Origin: Anodontia alba
Lineage: Eukaryota; Mollusca; Bivalvia; Lucinida; Lucinidae
Length of the DNA: 64,000 nucleotides
Assembly: GCA_964016985.1 (NCBI GenBank)
Contig: OZ024835.1
Span: 64,626,828-64,690,827, forward strand
Direction of reading: 5' to 3'
Below the pieces are notes generated by a model. That model was not told where the DNA came from, made no database searches, and worked only from the letters and a program-made list of their open reading frames with translations. Shown here piece by piece: positions 43,603 to 54,152 of the stretch (positions within the stretch are counted from its first letter, which is position 1; every line of letters starts with the position of its first letter). A program made the position numbers and the translations under genes.

Positions 43603-43872
43603 GAAAACGCCTATTCAAATATACTGAACATTTTAACCACTAAAAATGAAAATTTTCCGATAAACATTCGAATATTTCTCATACTTTTGGTCAAAACACA
43701 AATTGTGGGTACTCGTTAGAACCGCCTCGGCGAGGCGGTTCTAACGAGTACCCACAATCTATGTTTCTGGGCAGAAATAAGAAAAATAATGTATACCCAT
43801 GTAAACCCCAGTTTTACTATATAATAGTAGGGTTTAAGGGGGTCAATATTATATAGGCGTGTTTTCGTGACG
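43597..43872 (+). mobile_element. Family A hairpin MITE in the minisatellite
   Basis: 276 bp, right end changed to CGTGACG. Perfect arms around CCGCCTCGGCGAGGCGG. The joined flanks GGTAAAT|AGTTTTGGTTTAAAA match the unit AAAAATAGTTTTGGTTCAAA with no duplicated base. Confidence 0.85.
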
Positions 43873-43890
43873 AGTTTTGGTTTAAAAATT

Positions 43891-44160
43891 CAGTCGACTC
43901 TCGTTACCTCGACTTCATTTATCTCGAATAACCCTTTATCTCGAAGTGGAAATCTGGTCCCTGTAACATGCAAATCTAACAACAGGTACGTAAATATTTT
44001 GGAAAAGAGAAGTAAAATTACATATTCATTTATGAAATGTGGTTGTTCGATTTATTTATTTTTTTCTTTCTCAATTCTGCAAATCTGATATGTCGAGGTA
44101 CGGATATCTCGAAATATTTCAGAGAGTCCCTTTGGACTGCGAGATACCGAGAGTCGAGTG
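43891..44160. mobile_element. Family K pogo-like MITE
   Basis: CAGTCGACTCTCGTTACCTC GACTTC to ..CTGCGAGATACCGAGAGTCG AGTG. TA follows on the right; the left flank is TT. It lies 18 bp after a family A element. Confidence 0.7.
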
Positions 44161-44283
44161 TAGGTTATCTAGGGCTATGGCTAATAAGGATAAAAGAGTC
44201 CCTTTTAGACACTATGGTGTGACATGGTAAGCATGATAAAATAGTACCAATATCTACAATGCCAGCAGTGCCCGCTCAGGTTC

Positions 44284-44566
44284 CATTACGAACGCACGCC
44301 TATATAATTTTGACCCCCTAAAACCCCACTTTTATAAAGTAAAACTGGGGTTTACAGGGGTATACATTATTTTTCTTATTTTGCTAAAAAGACATAGATT
44401 GTGGGTACTCGTTAGAACCGCCTCGCTGAGGCGGTTCTAACGAGTACCCACAATCTATGTTTTGAGCAGAAATATGAAAAAATATCAGAATAATTTTTTA
44501 TCTGAAAATTTTCCTTTTTTGGTTGTAAAATTTTCAATATATTTAAATGGGCGTGTTTTCGTACTG
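44284..44566 (-). mobile_element. Family A hairpin MITE
   Basis: 283 bp. The left end is CATTACGAACGCACGCC and the right end TGTTTTCGTACTG, both with point changes. Core arms are perfect around CCGCCTCGCTGAGGCGG. Confidence 0.85.
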
Positions 44567-44734
44567 AATGAAAATTATTTTGATCTGCTATATCTCACCT
44601 GTGGAGTTTCCCATATTGAAAGACCCATACATATTGTTAGAATTGTATGCCATGAAATCTGAAAAAAAAAAAATAATAAATAAAATAAAAAAAAAAATAA
44701 AGAATTTGCATTACGCAGTTGAACTTTACAAGTT

Positions 44735-44945
44735 CACAACTACAGCAGACGACCCTGTTTTTATTGTTCTTTTATTTCTTTAAACTGCTTTTCCAGAGAA
44801 AATAAGACTCGATATTTCATGTGAATCGTGACGATTCAAACGAAATGCTAAGTTTTTTTTGTTTTTGTTTTTTTTCTTATCTCTTAAAACATTAAATCAT
44901 CATAGAATGTCGGCTGCTACAACCTCGCTCAGCGCTTTAATGGTT
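44735..44945. mobile_element. Family Q hairpin repeat, decayed
   Basis: ACTACAGCAGACGACCCTG, GAGAAAATAAGACTCGATAT TTCATGTGAATCGTGACG and GAATGTCGGCTGCTACAACC keep the order of family Q. Confidence 0.4.
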
Positions 44946-45289
44946 AAATGCCAATAGCAATCAAAGGACTGATATCCCTAAGAGAGTGCTGTGTATCTTC
45001 TATGCAAACAGAATACATGCAAAGAAGATAGGTGGCATTCCAATGCTACCAATACTACACCATAAGATGGAATATATCAAGCATCTGGGCATTGTAGACC
45101 TTCTTTAAAAACTCTTAAATTCTGCTGGTAAGTGCATGTCCTTGACAAATCTGACCTCAGGGCCAAGTCTTGGAGAAATTTCAAACTACACTGTAAGATG
45201 ATTCTGCATGCAAAATTTCTAGCTAGGACAAACAAATACGGATGGACGCACTGATATACACTCAAATGCAGCTGTGGTGACTATGTCTT

Positions 45290-46562
45290 GCTCAGCGCAA
45301 GCGGGCTTGACAAAAAGGAAGATATTTGTTCAAGTTATTTTTCTTCAAACCATTAGCACATTTTTGACAGATCCATTCCTTATCCTCCACACTTTTATGT
45401 TCTCATGTACAGAGTCTTTTCATGTCAGGCTTTAGACTCTGAATATCAAATTTAACAAGAGACTGTCTGAAATATGTTTGACAACAACTTGTACATATGT
45501 ACTGAGGACCACAGGACACCAACTTGTGAAACTGTGTGACTATAGAACTTTCCTTGTTTTTTAAATTTCTTACTGCTCAAACCATCTTTTGATGTTTCAT
45601 TTAACCCACGTTTCTTATTCAGGGAGGTTTGCAATTCTTCACATAAAAGGGTGAATCAAGTAATGCAGAACCGTGTTCGTTTAAGCTGTCAGCAAGCAGG
45701 GAGGAAGCATCAGGTTGTGATGGACACAACTCAAATGAAATACATTCTTGTAAAGGAGGATAGGTAGTTATGTCACAAATCTGAACCCCAACTCGTTGGT
45801 ATCGTTTTATGGTCTCCCTGCAAACATGAGCTATACAGAGCGAATGCAAATCAAACTGACTCACCGCTGTTGTAGTAATGGAATTATCAGAACTAAACAA
45901 TCTACGCAAATGTAAGGAAATGCCAGCTATATTTTTTTCTTTAACAAAATGCTTTTGCCATTAACATTTGGCATTCCATCTGAATCTCTTGCATGCGAGT
46001 CAAAAAGGTAGAAACAGTCACCTTGTTCCAATAATGCAATGGAAAAGCCGTTGCAAATGAAGACTGCATATGGGTTGAATGAGAAAGTCATAGCGAGTGC
46101 TGTCTCTAAATCAAGGAAAGGATACTCCACTGAGGATATGATATTTAAATTTCCTGAAAATGTTTTTTTTTTTTTTTTTTTTTTTTTTTGTTTTTGTTTT
46201 TTTGTTGTTTTTTTTCTTTTTTCACTTTCCAGTGATAATGCTGGTTGTCAAGTGAAAAATAAGATGGCAAATTACATGGCTCTAAATAGTCATGATATGT
46301 CTTGGAATTCTTTTTTTGCATACTAAAATAATTTATCTCCTGCAAACAGAATTTCATTCATGTTGTTCACATTCCACATGTTGGTACAGATCCGTATCTG
46401 TACAGCTTTCACCAAAAATACTAAACAACATGGTAGGCATTGACGCCCTCTTGAATCAGGAATAGCTTATCTCCTTGATGGATACTTCCTTGCAATAATA
46501 CAGATGCATTTTCTTGTAGATTTATATGATTTGATGGACCTGGATTTTGGTCTATATCCATA
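45290..46562 (-). pseudogene. Relic of a Helitron/PIF1-helicase-type protein N-terminus (cysteine-protease-like plus CxxC region)
   Basis: Minus strand from 46562, over several frames: DQNPGPSNHINLQENASVLL then QGSIHQGDKLFLIQEG; in the next frame RQCLPCCLVFLVKAVQ, NMWNVNNMNEILFAGDKLF, a stop, KNSKTYHDYLEPCNLPSYFS, then SVEYPFLDLETALAMTFSFN, FICNGFSIALLEQGDCFYLF, DSHARDSDGMPNVNGKSILL. GRQC (Cys) and FDSH.RD (His) fit the papain-like/tegument-protease-like domain of large molluscan PIF1-helicase or Helitron-type proteins. Downstream come HVCRETIKRYQRVGVQIC, then LVSCGPQYICTSCCQTYFRQ and EDKEWICQKCANGLK, like the Cys-rich GP.YICT.C..........WIC..C segment of those proteins. Stops, frameshifts and a poly-T tract (46164-46190) break it. 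The helicase part is not present. Confidence 0.6.
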
Positions 46563-47392
46563 TTTTCACACCTGCTTACAACCAGTGGCTTCATCCAATA
46601 TTAAATTTGCATTCAGAGACAAGGCTTTGTGAGTTAATTTACTATTCCTTGAAAAACAACCAACATGAACACTGTACTACATGCTTTCACTATCAATTTC
46701 TCAAAATCAGTCAGATGGAAATGCATTCTACTTCTTTTAATGTATAAATACGAATGGGTCTATAATGTGGTATCTGTGTGAAACAGATATACACAAATAA
46801 TCTAACCATGTACTGAAAAACTAAATACAATTATTTCTCTTCTGTTTTGTTTCTTTCTTCACAAAAAATCCATTTTATTATCTGCATATATAGGCCAATG
46901 CAGTGACTGGAGTAATGAACCTCTTTATTTTCTAATGAAGTTTATCACCTGATTATTCCAAATGAGTGTATCTCCAGCAGCAATTTCCAATTTCTAGAAT
47001 TATGAAAGTTCAACTATAGATATGTTCCAGTTCATACAAAACCAACACCTGATGTAGCTCCACGATTATTCTAGTGCAATTTTATAAATTTACTCTATCA
47101 ACTTATTATAAAGACAAGAGCAGATTAAATAAATTTGAAATGGCTATGTTCAGTCCAGATTAGCCTTAATAACTGATTATCATTTGCTAGTGCTTCACCT
47201 AAGCATCAACAGATTAGCCCAACCAGCTATGCCTACCCTTTTCAAGAGATTTTCAGATGTCCACAAAAGAAGGGTCATTAACATATAAATGTGCCAGCAG
47301 TCGTCAGACAACTCCGTGTCACTGAGGTGTGAATAACGTTATTTCATGTATAAGGAATTGTAACGGATTGGGTATATATATCATTTCTACAG
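46563..47392. other. Stretch without a recognised gene
   Basis: AT-rich sequence directly upstream (minus-strand sense) of the Helitron-like relic. No domain or repeat family recognised. Confidence 0.45.
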
Positions 47393-47520
47393 CCTCGCTG
47401 TGGAAGCCGGCTTTTATGGCGACACTAGTAGAGTGATAGGCTTTTTTACGAAGTTAAGCAACGGAGATCGCGGTAAGTACCTGGATGGGTGACCGCGGTG
47501 CTTGCCCATGGCAGCCCACG
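47393..47520 (+). ncRNA. 5S rRNA-like sequence (pseudogene or 5S-derived SINE head)
   Basis: ACGAAGTTAAGCAACGGAGA TCGCGGTAAGTACCTGGATG GGTGACCG contains the 5S internal promoter pattern: box A AGTTAAGCAACG and box C GTACCTGGATGGGTGACCG. The 5' third (CCTCGCTGTGGAAGCCGGCT..) does not match a functional 5S gene well. It is followed directly by duplicated tail units, so a 5S-derived retroposon (SINE3-like promoter) is more likely than a working 5S gene. Confidence 0.65.
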
Positions 47521-47815
47521 GTATCAAATTATATGGATATTTATCATAAAAATATGTTATAGATGGACAAGTATAGTTTTGCAATACTCGTATTCATCTT
47601 AATAAACAGAGATTTATATTGATGATGATGACTTGTGTTTGATTTAAAATATTATGTCTAAAACTCTCGCAATTTTTTGCACCCCATGGCATCAAAATAT
47701 ATGTATATTTACCATAAAATATGTGTTTTAGATGGCCAGTAAAAGTTTTGTAATACTTGTCTCTATCTAAATACACAGAGTATTTATATTGATGACTTGT
47801 GTTTGAACTTGAATA
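47521..47815 (+). repeat. Two diverged ~130-bp units downstream of the 5S-like head
   Basis: Unit 1 begins GGTATCAAATTATATGGATA TTTATCATAAAAATATG and ends TTATATTGATGATGATGACT TGTGTTTGA. Unit 2 (from about 47685) begins GGCATCAAAATATATGTATA TTTACCATAAAATATG and ends TTATATTGATGACTTGTGTT TGA. Confidence 0.7.
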
Positions 47816-48044
47816 TAAAATGATATTTTAAGTTAAAACTTATTTTTGACGGACTATCAACTTACACCATTGGTCTCTTTGCTATATTTTAGCGTCAGTT
47901 CGAATCTTGGTGTTTAGGCGCCCCGAGATAATCGCTTAAGGTACTGTTAATGTCTTATACTATCACAAAAACAAATTTGGATACATAAAACTAATACCCT
48001 GGTGTATTTTCAGCATTTAATTAATAAATACAATGAAATAATTT

Positions 48045-48103
48045 AGTGTCGTGGGGTGCCATGGGGTGCCGTGGGGTGCCATGGGGTGCCATGGGGTGAT
48101 TAG
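48045..48103. repeat. GTGGGGTGCCAT minisatellite
   Basis: GTCGTGGGGTGCCATGGGGT repeats as 10-11-bp units five times, ending ATGGGGTGATTAG. Confidence 0.85.
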
Positions 48104-48418
48104 TAGTACCCCGTGCCTTGACAAAAGTAGCGCGTGTATTACTACACCGAATTTTGAAGTGTATGTTCCAAATTGCATTATCTAAATCGATTTCAGTTAC
48201 AGTCATGTTAGCGAAATAAAAAAGCCATACAAAATTCCGCTGCTTCACATTCAGTTCACCGTAATAGTGCTGCATTGCGTCTGATTAAGAAGTAGTGCGC
48301 GTACGAATATACGCATAAATGGCTGTGATGATAATCCGCTCGTGACGTAGTAAAACCCCGTGCGATTGCAAATAGCCTGCTAGCTGTCGCTAGCAGACTC
48401 AAAAATGATATTATTTGT

Positions 48419-48442
48419 TCAACAACATGAACCAGTGACTTG
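48419..48442 (-). CDS. Possible last coding exon of a membrane protein
   Basis: On the minus strand the acceptor CGCTCTCTTTCAG is followed by codons QVTGSCC and TGA. It is the next acceptor downstream of the exon at 48949-49062, whose frame (phase 0, ending AVCCL) joins it directly. So short a piece could arise by chance. Confidence 0.3.
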   Translation of the reverse strand, partial: QVTGSCC

Positions 48443-48555
48443 CTGAAAGAGAGCGACATAGACGGACGAAAGGACGAACAGACAGGCCGACAGAAAATTT
48501 AATGGCATTGGATATACCTGGTTTGAGGACTGTTCAAGCATACATGGGTCAAGTT

Positions 48556-48862
48556 TGCTCGTTTGTTCGATTGAAGTTTTAGGCCAAATCAACACTGTTA
48601 CGGTCATGTCGAGCCGGTCAGGTATCCTATCCACACGTTATCATTTCCAGGCAGTATACTCAAAGCGGTTAACCAGTACTTATGCATACACTTTCGTCAG
48701 TACCTGACAACTGCACTTCTTGAATCAGCGGAAGGGGCAGCATGACCGTAGAAATGACTTAATGATCAATCGTCACGAAAGCTAACTACCCAAGCTGGGA
48801 TTCGAACTTGCGATCCCTGTATCTGCAGTCACACGCGCGACCGACTACGCTACGTAGCCCGG
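48556..48862 (-). mobile_element. tRNA-derived SINE on the minus strand
   Basis: Read on the minus strand: head GCCGGGCTACGTAGCGTAGT CGGTCGCGCG, B-box-like AGTTCGAATCCCAGC, body TGATCATTAAGTCATTTCTA and TTCAAGAAGTGCAGTTGTCA, tail AAAACTTCAATCGAACAAAC. It is close to the older SINE type at 4585. It lies in the putative intron between the exons at 48949-49062 and 48419-48442. Confidence 0.75.
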
Positions 48863-48948
48863 CAAGTTATATATGGAGAGAGCAAATGAAACACTGAACG
48901 TTTTGGATGACCCTCGTACAAAACAAAAGTCCACCTCTGAATACTTAC

Positions 48949-49062
48949 CAAACAACAAACAGCTTGAAACGCTTTTCCACCACAGTCAACAAAACAACTA
49001 ATAATTCCAGCAACCAGACCAATGGAACCAAGTATTATCATCAATAAATTGGCTTCAGCTGA
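48949..49062 (-). CDS. Internal exon of a multi-pass membrane protein
   Basis: A 114-bp exon of 38 codons with a strong acceptor (AATTGTTACTTGCAG) and a consensus donor (TTG|GTAAGTAT), phase 0 in the only open frame. The peptide SAEANLLMIILGSIGLVAGI ISCFVDCGG.. ends FQAVCCL. One hydrophobic helix (about residues 6-25, with small residues G/S/A) is followed by a Cys-rich stretch. This fits a four-helix membrane protein such as an MS4A/tetraspanin-like family, but the family cannot be fixed from one exon. The good splice sites and open frame distinguish it from the many accidental ORFs. Confidence 0.5.
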
Positions 49063-49269
49063 CTGCAAGTAACAATTTCTCAGAAACCACCAGAGTATGA
49101 CGCATACATGGTGAGTCTAAAAATAGAATATATATATATATATATATATAGGCTCCTTCTTGTCATTTGTTAAATCTAAAAATAGAATATCCAATCAGAT
49201 CATTCCTTGTTGCCATTTTGTTATGATCACGATTTGCCCACGCCCATACAATATGCATCGATGTGTGCA

Positions 49270-49440
49270 AACAGAATATTTAAGATGAACTGATACTTTT
49301 GGTAGATTAGCCACCATTTTTTTTTTTTTTTTTTTTGAAAATTATGACCTTGTTTTATAACAAACCCATTCTGAAAATGGGTCTACTCTAACAGGAAAAA
49401 AAAATGCTCCCGTTGATCTAAAATCAACCCAGGGTCATCA
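49270..49440. mobile_element. Family P hairpin repeat, decayed
   Basis: GAACTGATACTTTTGGTAGA TTAGCCACCATTTTT then CCCATTCTGAAAATGGGTCT ACTCTAACAGG match the start and left arm of family P (52395-52640). The right arm is poorly kept. Confidence 0.4.
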
Positions 49441-49529
49441 TCTGTACAAACTTTGTTGGACTCGAGTCCCTCATGCTTTGTGCCTAGTTTCAAGGCCATT
49501 CGACTTCTCGAGAAGATGATTTTAACATT

Positions 49530-49564
49530 TTCGGTGCCAAATTTCAGACGACATTTATCGTCTG

Positions 49565-49605
<41 letters not shown>

Positions 49606-49755
49606 TTTTTTAAGAAACTATCGCTTGAAAAAAAGTTTATACGTCAAGTTGAAGGAATTATGTCAAACAGCGTAGATCCAGATGAGCCATCACATCTGGA
49701 TCTATACTGTTTGCAAAAGCCTGTTATTATCGCCTGTGGCAGTGAAAGAATTAAA
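49530..49755. mobile_element. Family C hairpin MITE with a long T run
   Basis: TTTTCGGTGCCAAATTTCAG ACGACATTTATCGTCTG, a T run of about 37, AAGAAACTATCGCTTGAAAA, the hairpin CAAACAGCGTAGATCCAGAT / ATCTGGATCTATACTGTTTG and GCCTGTTATTATCGCCTGTG GCAGTGAAAG. Inverted relative to 21408-21620. Confidence 0.6.
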
Positions 49756-49894
49756 GAGTTAAAGGGTTTTTACTATATATTGGCACGGTGTTCATTTTAA
49801 TCATATAACCAGAACCAATCCCGCGAGCCAGTGTATGATTACATTGTGCATTGGTAGTACACACGTACTGAAGCTCTGTTTTTTTTTTTCTGTT

Positions 49895-50103
49895 TTTTTT
49901 TTAGACCGACGCTCCAAATTTTGAAACTTGCAAACCTTACCTTTTGCGCGTGGTCCGTCGGGGAGGTGCTCTGTGCATGAATTATGCATAACACCGTTTC
50001 AAGCCAGTTTTATGGTGAAACTAATCCAGATTAATCTGGCCTAGCCTCTACGTGACTATGTTGCCTTGCCACGTAAAAAAAATAAATAAAAATAAAATAA
50101 AAA
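49895..50103 (+). mobile_element. Retroposon 3' end with A-rich tail
   Basis: ACACCGTTTCAAGCCAGTTT.. GAAACTAATCCAGATTAATC TGGCCTAGCCTCTACGTGAC TATGTTGCCTTGCCACG then AAAAAAAATAAATAAAAATA. The same tail occurs, reverse complemented, at the start of the 53639-55043 insertion (GCACCGTTTCAAGCCAACCC.., AAACTAATCCAGATTTATCT GGCGCTGCCTCTATGTGACT). Confidence 0.6.
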
Positions 50104-50307
50104 ATGCCTGCCTGTCTGCCAAAGATATATCACATGAAATCTGACTTCAATGGCTCAGTGCTTTCTGAGAAAAAGATAACTGAAAGTGTCGATGGGCGAT
50201 AGCCTTACGGCAGGGGCAGACAACTGTGGGGGAAAAAGATGTAGTTCTTCATCGTTTTCGTTCGTTCTGTTTTCGTTGTTGTGTTGTTCAGTGATAACAT
50301 TTCGTGT

Positions 50308-50587
50308 CATTCACGAAAACATGCCAATATTATTTTGATCCCCTGAAACCCCACTTCCATATAGTAAAATTGGGGTTTACACGGGTATACATTATTTGTC
50401 TTATTTCTGCTCAAAAACATAGATTGTGGGTACTCGTTTGAACAGCCTCGACGAGGCGGTTCAAACGAATACTCACAATCTATGTTTTTGAGCAGAAATA
50501 TGAAAAAAATCAGAGTTTTTATCTAAAACTTTTTAGTTTTTGGAGATTAAATATTCTATATATTTGAATAGGCGTGTTTTCGCGATG
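50308..50587 (-). mobile_element. Family A hairpin MITE
   Basis: The left end carries an extra T (CATTCACGAAAACATGCC) and the right end is CGCGATG. TTAGAACC is TTTGAACA/TTCAAACG in the arms, a compensated T-A to A-T change on both arms, so stem pairing is kept. Confidence 0.85.
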
Positions 50588-50712
50588 ATCTAGCCTTATT
50601 CGGTGACTTGACTTCGGAAGGCTGTGCTCCGTGATTATGACCTACCTGGAAATCCCTGCATTTATATTAAGTGTAAACTCAGTTACTAAAGTATTAACAA
50701 GTATTAACTTTC

Positions 50713-50895
50713 ACAAAACGCACGTGTGCCACGGGTTCTTTTGCGGAGAGCTAATATTTTGGTTATAACGCAGAGCAATCCATGGAAAACAGTACTGGAC
50801 CAGCCCATGACCTGGCGGTAAGTGCTTCCGGGGCGAGGACAAACATTAACATTGTCTACATGTAAGTCCATGGATGTAGACAATAAATGCGCCAT
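50713..50895 (-). CDS. Possible first exon of the membrane-protein gene
   Basis: Open from ATG at 50895: MAHLLSTSMDLHVDNVNVCP.. then YRQVMGWSSTVFHGLLCVIT KILAL, a moderately hydrophobic segment. It lies upstream, in minus-strand sense, of the exon at 48949-49062, which is the only link. No clean donor is visible, so it may be a chance ORF. Confidence 0.2.
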
Positions 50896-51159
50896 TTCCT
50901 TGTAACACTTTAGAATGGGTGATTTTGTTTCTCATTTGTTTGCTAGAAGAAAGGTATGTTATTTACTTTAAGTATTCATACACTCAAACAAGAAAAACGC
51001 CAAACGGTATCATGAACTGGTTTTTCAAAAGGTTAACCAAAAGGTAAATCACGGACGACGCCCGACGCCCGCCCGCCCGCCTGCCCGCCTGCCCGCCCGG
51101 ACAACGCTATTTTAAAGGACGTATTTTTTGTCTTTCTTTCTTTTTTTTTTTAAATAAAA

Positions 51160-51190
<31 letters not shown>

Positions 51191-51627
51191 AAAAGTTAGT
51201 CGGGTTACCTATATACACCTTGGCCTCATTTTTGACCACGAATATCAATGCTTTAGCTCAAATGCTTTCTGAAACATCTCGTACACAAGGTTAAGTGACG
51301 TATAAACGGACGAACAAAACTAAAACGAAATATATTTCCCCTCAGTGTTTTCAAAGTTTGATTCATAATAAAAGATTAAAATGCTCAATTATTCTATCTA
51401 CCCTAATCATTCGGAAATCCCAGCTTCTTATTTTACGTAATTCAAACATTTGACTTAAAAATAGACGCCTTGATTTGTCTGGATGTTAGAATTGTTTATC
51501 AATCAAAGCTGACAACGGTGAGTTCATTTACAGTTAATCTTGTCAGCTTGACACACAGAGGAATTGTCAGTAGATATTGCAATGAGTTGTAAATGTAGTT
51601 GCATCACTTATATTTTGGTTAAATGAC
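50896..51627. other. Stretch without a recognised gene
   Basis: Includes a CCCGCCCGCCTGCC-type GC tract at about 51055-51100 and an A run at 51163-51185. Otherwise AT-rich and unassigned. Confidence 0.5.
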
Positions 51628-51893
51628 CATTGCGAAAGCACGCCTATTCAAATATATTGAAAATTTTACACTGAACAAAATCAGATGAAAAAATTCTGAT
51701 ATTTTTCATATTTCTGCTCAAAACACAGATTGTGGGTATTCGTTAGAACCGCCCGATGAGGTCTAACGAGTACCCACAATCTGTTTTTTTAGCAAAATAA
51801 GAAAAATAATATATACCCCTGTAACCCCAGTTTTTTCTTTATAAAGTGGGGTAAACAAGTGGGTCAAGGTTATATAGGCGTGTTTTCGTGATG
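51628..51893 (+). mobile_element. Family A hairpin MITE, diverged
   Basis: 266 bp. The left end is CATTGCGAAAGCACGCC. The core is reduced to CGTTAGAACCGCCCGATGAG GTCTAACG, and the second hairpin is degraded (CCCCAGTTTTTTCTTTATAA AGTGGGG). Confidence 0.75.
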
Positions 51894-51958
51894 ACTCTGA
51901 ACCTTACTGTAGGCTGCTGTGTATAAAGTTGCGGTTTTTAAAATATCACGTCCATATG

Positions 51959-52310
51959 CAGTTAAAACTCATCAGCTCGAACACCGATAGCTCGTTTACC
52001 CTGGCTTATTCGAACCCGTTTTTAGTTTTTTTAAATTCTTCCGATAGCTTAACAAAATAAATATTTACGGAAATTTTCTCATCATGAAATTATAAGTTGT
52101 GTGTACTTATATGAATCATAGAGGCGATTCTAATGAGTACACTCAACAAACAATTATTGCGTAGAAAATCGAAAATATTTAGCTCAATTATTGCTATTTG
52201 CGTACTGACCTGGCGCCGATTAACCTTCAGTAGCTTGAACTGACCATGTCTAGAACAAATTAACACGGTCCCAAAGATGCTCAAGCTATTGAAGTTCGAC
52301 AATATACGGT
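51959..52310. mobile_element. Family H TIR element, copy 2
   Basis: AACTCATCAGCTCGAACACC GATAGCTCGTTTACCC and, at the right, ..GATGCTCAAGCTATTGAAGT TCGACA are the ends. The core retains AGTTGTGTGTACTTATATGA / GATTCTAATGAGTACACTCA. Confidence 0.5.
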
Positions 52311-52394
52311 ACTATTTAAGGCGGTAGCAAACAACGAAAGAAAAAGAGGGCGCAAAATAGACAAATAAAATCAGAAATTGTTCAAACGGTTTTA

Positions 52395-52640
52395 AGGGGA
52401 CTGGACATAATTGGCAGATTTTCCACCATTTAGACAAGAAAACAACTTTATTTTGCTTCCTTGCACGCCAAAGTCCTTCTGAAAAGGGATCTACTATGAA
52501 AAGAAAGAATTTGCTTCCAAATTAGGCAAATTCTTACCTTATAGAGTAGATTCCTTTTCTGAAGGGAGGCAAAATAATCTGAGTTGCCTCTCCTGAAAGT
52601 GTGTCCATTCTCCTGAACACAAAGCTTACTAGAAAGAGTG
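52395..52640. mobile_element. Family P hairpin repeat
   Basis: AGGGGACTGGACATAATTGG CAGATTTTCCACC, then the stem TCCTTCTGAAAAGGGATCTA C.. / GTAGATTCCTTTTCTGAAGG GA, with AAAGAATTTGC / GCAAATTCTTA inside. Confidence 0.6.
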
Positions 52641-52659
52641 TCTTCGATCCTTTCCATTC

Positions 52660-53638
52660 AGGCCCCTGAGTTTTTGTCATTTTATATCCACCTGAAGAAA
52701 AAAAGTAGTCATTTTATATCCACCTGTAGGAAAAGAGTAATCCTTTTATAGCCACCTGAAGAAAAAGTAGTAGTTATTTTATCTCCCAGAAAAGAGTAAT
52801 CATTTATATCCACCTGAAAGAAAAGAGAAGCCATTTATGTCCACCTAGAAATAAAAGAGAACTCGTTTAATATCTACTTGAAAGAAAAGTGCAGTTAATG
52901 TATATCCATCTTAAAGAAACGTTTAGTCCATTTATTTCCATCCGAGAGAAAGGAGTAGTCATTTTATATCCACCTGAAAGAAACGTGTATTCATTTTCTA
53001 TCCATCTGAAAAAGAGAGAATTCATTTTCTATTCATCTTAAAGGAAATTTTCGTCATTTTATATCCACCTGAAAAAATGACTAGTCATGTTATGTCCACT
53101 TCAAAGAAAAGAATAGTCATTCGATGTCCACCTTAACGAAAAGCGTAGTCATTTTATATCCAGCTGAAAGAAAAGTGTAGTCTTCATAGCCACAATAAAT
53201 AAAAGTATGGTCATTTTATAGCCATCTGAAAGAAAAAAAAAACACAGGGTCATTTTATTTCCTCTCAAAGAAATGAGGTCAATCTACATTCACCTGAGAG
53301 AAAAGATAAGTCATTTTATATTCATCTGAAAGAAAGAGCAGTCACTTTATAGTCACCTGAAAGTTAAGAGTAGTCGGATCATATTTACCTGAAAGAAAAC
53401 AAGTAGTTATTTTATATGTGCCTGAAAGAAAGTAGCAGTCGTCACTTTATAGTCACCTGAAAGTTAAGAGTAGTCGGATCATATTTACCTGAAAGAAAAC
53501 AAGTAGTTATTTTATATGTGCCTGAAAGAAAGTAGCAGTCATTTATATTCACCTGAAAGAAAAGAGCAGACATTTTATATCTACCTGAAAGGAACAGAGA
53601 AGTCAGTTTATATCTGCCTGAGAAAATGCAGTCAATTT
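52660..53638. repeat. Minisatellite AGTCATTTTATATCCACCTGAAAG, first block
   Basis: About 30 imperfect units of 30-36 bp. A 100-bp stretch is exactly duplicated in tandem at 53341-53440 and 53441-53540. The array continues after the insertion at 55056-55970. Confidence 0.9.
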
Positions 53639-54016
53639 CAGTTCAGTTTTCAGATTTTTAACGCTGCCAGGCAACTGAGTCACATAGAGGCAGCGCCAGA
53701 TAAATCTGGATTAGTTTTACTGGACTACTGGGTTGGCTTGAAACGGTGCCTAGTTATTATTCATAACTAGGTCACCTCGCCCAGACACGGAGTGCGTGCA
53801 CGTCCAGACCTCGTGCGCGTCCAGACTTCGTGCGAGAGTAGTAGTCCAGCCTGTAAGTTGCAGAATTTTGACGATCGGTCGAAAAGTTTGAGCTTTTAAT
53901 CTCGTACCTAATGCGTGTCAATTCCGACTGCGTAGTGCATTAGGTAGCTCGATTCCTGCGAAAGTTTCAGACACTAGCCATATGTCAGTCTATCAGACGC
54001 CGGAAAAGGGTGCAAG

Positions 54017-54140
54017 GTGGGTGTCCTCACCCAGGAGCCGAGAGGGTGTCCTCACCCAGGTGCAGAGTGTCCTCACTCAGAGAGCCGTGAGGGTGTCCTC
54101 ACCCTAGGACCTATTGGGTGTCCTCACCCAGGTCCGCGTG
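54017..54140. repeat. GGGTGTCCTCACCCAGG tandem array
   Basis: GTGGGTGTCCTCACCCAGGA and variants occur five times at 25-35-bp spacing. Each unit is itself a small palindrome (GGGTGTCCTCACCC). It lies just after the stop of the minus-strand ORF, in the 3' part of the retroposon. Confidence 0.8.
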
Positions 54141-54152
54141 CCGCCAGTTGAC

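Noticed and set aside
47393..47520. Functional 5S rRNA gene
   Set aside because: The 5' third does not fit 5S and no T-run terminator follows the expected 3' end; only the internal promoter region is well kept.
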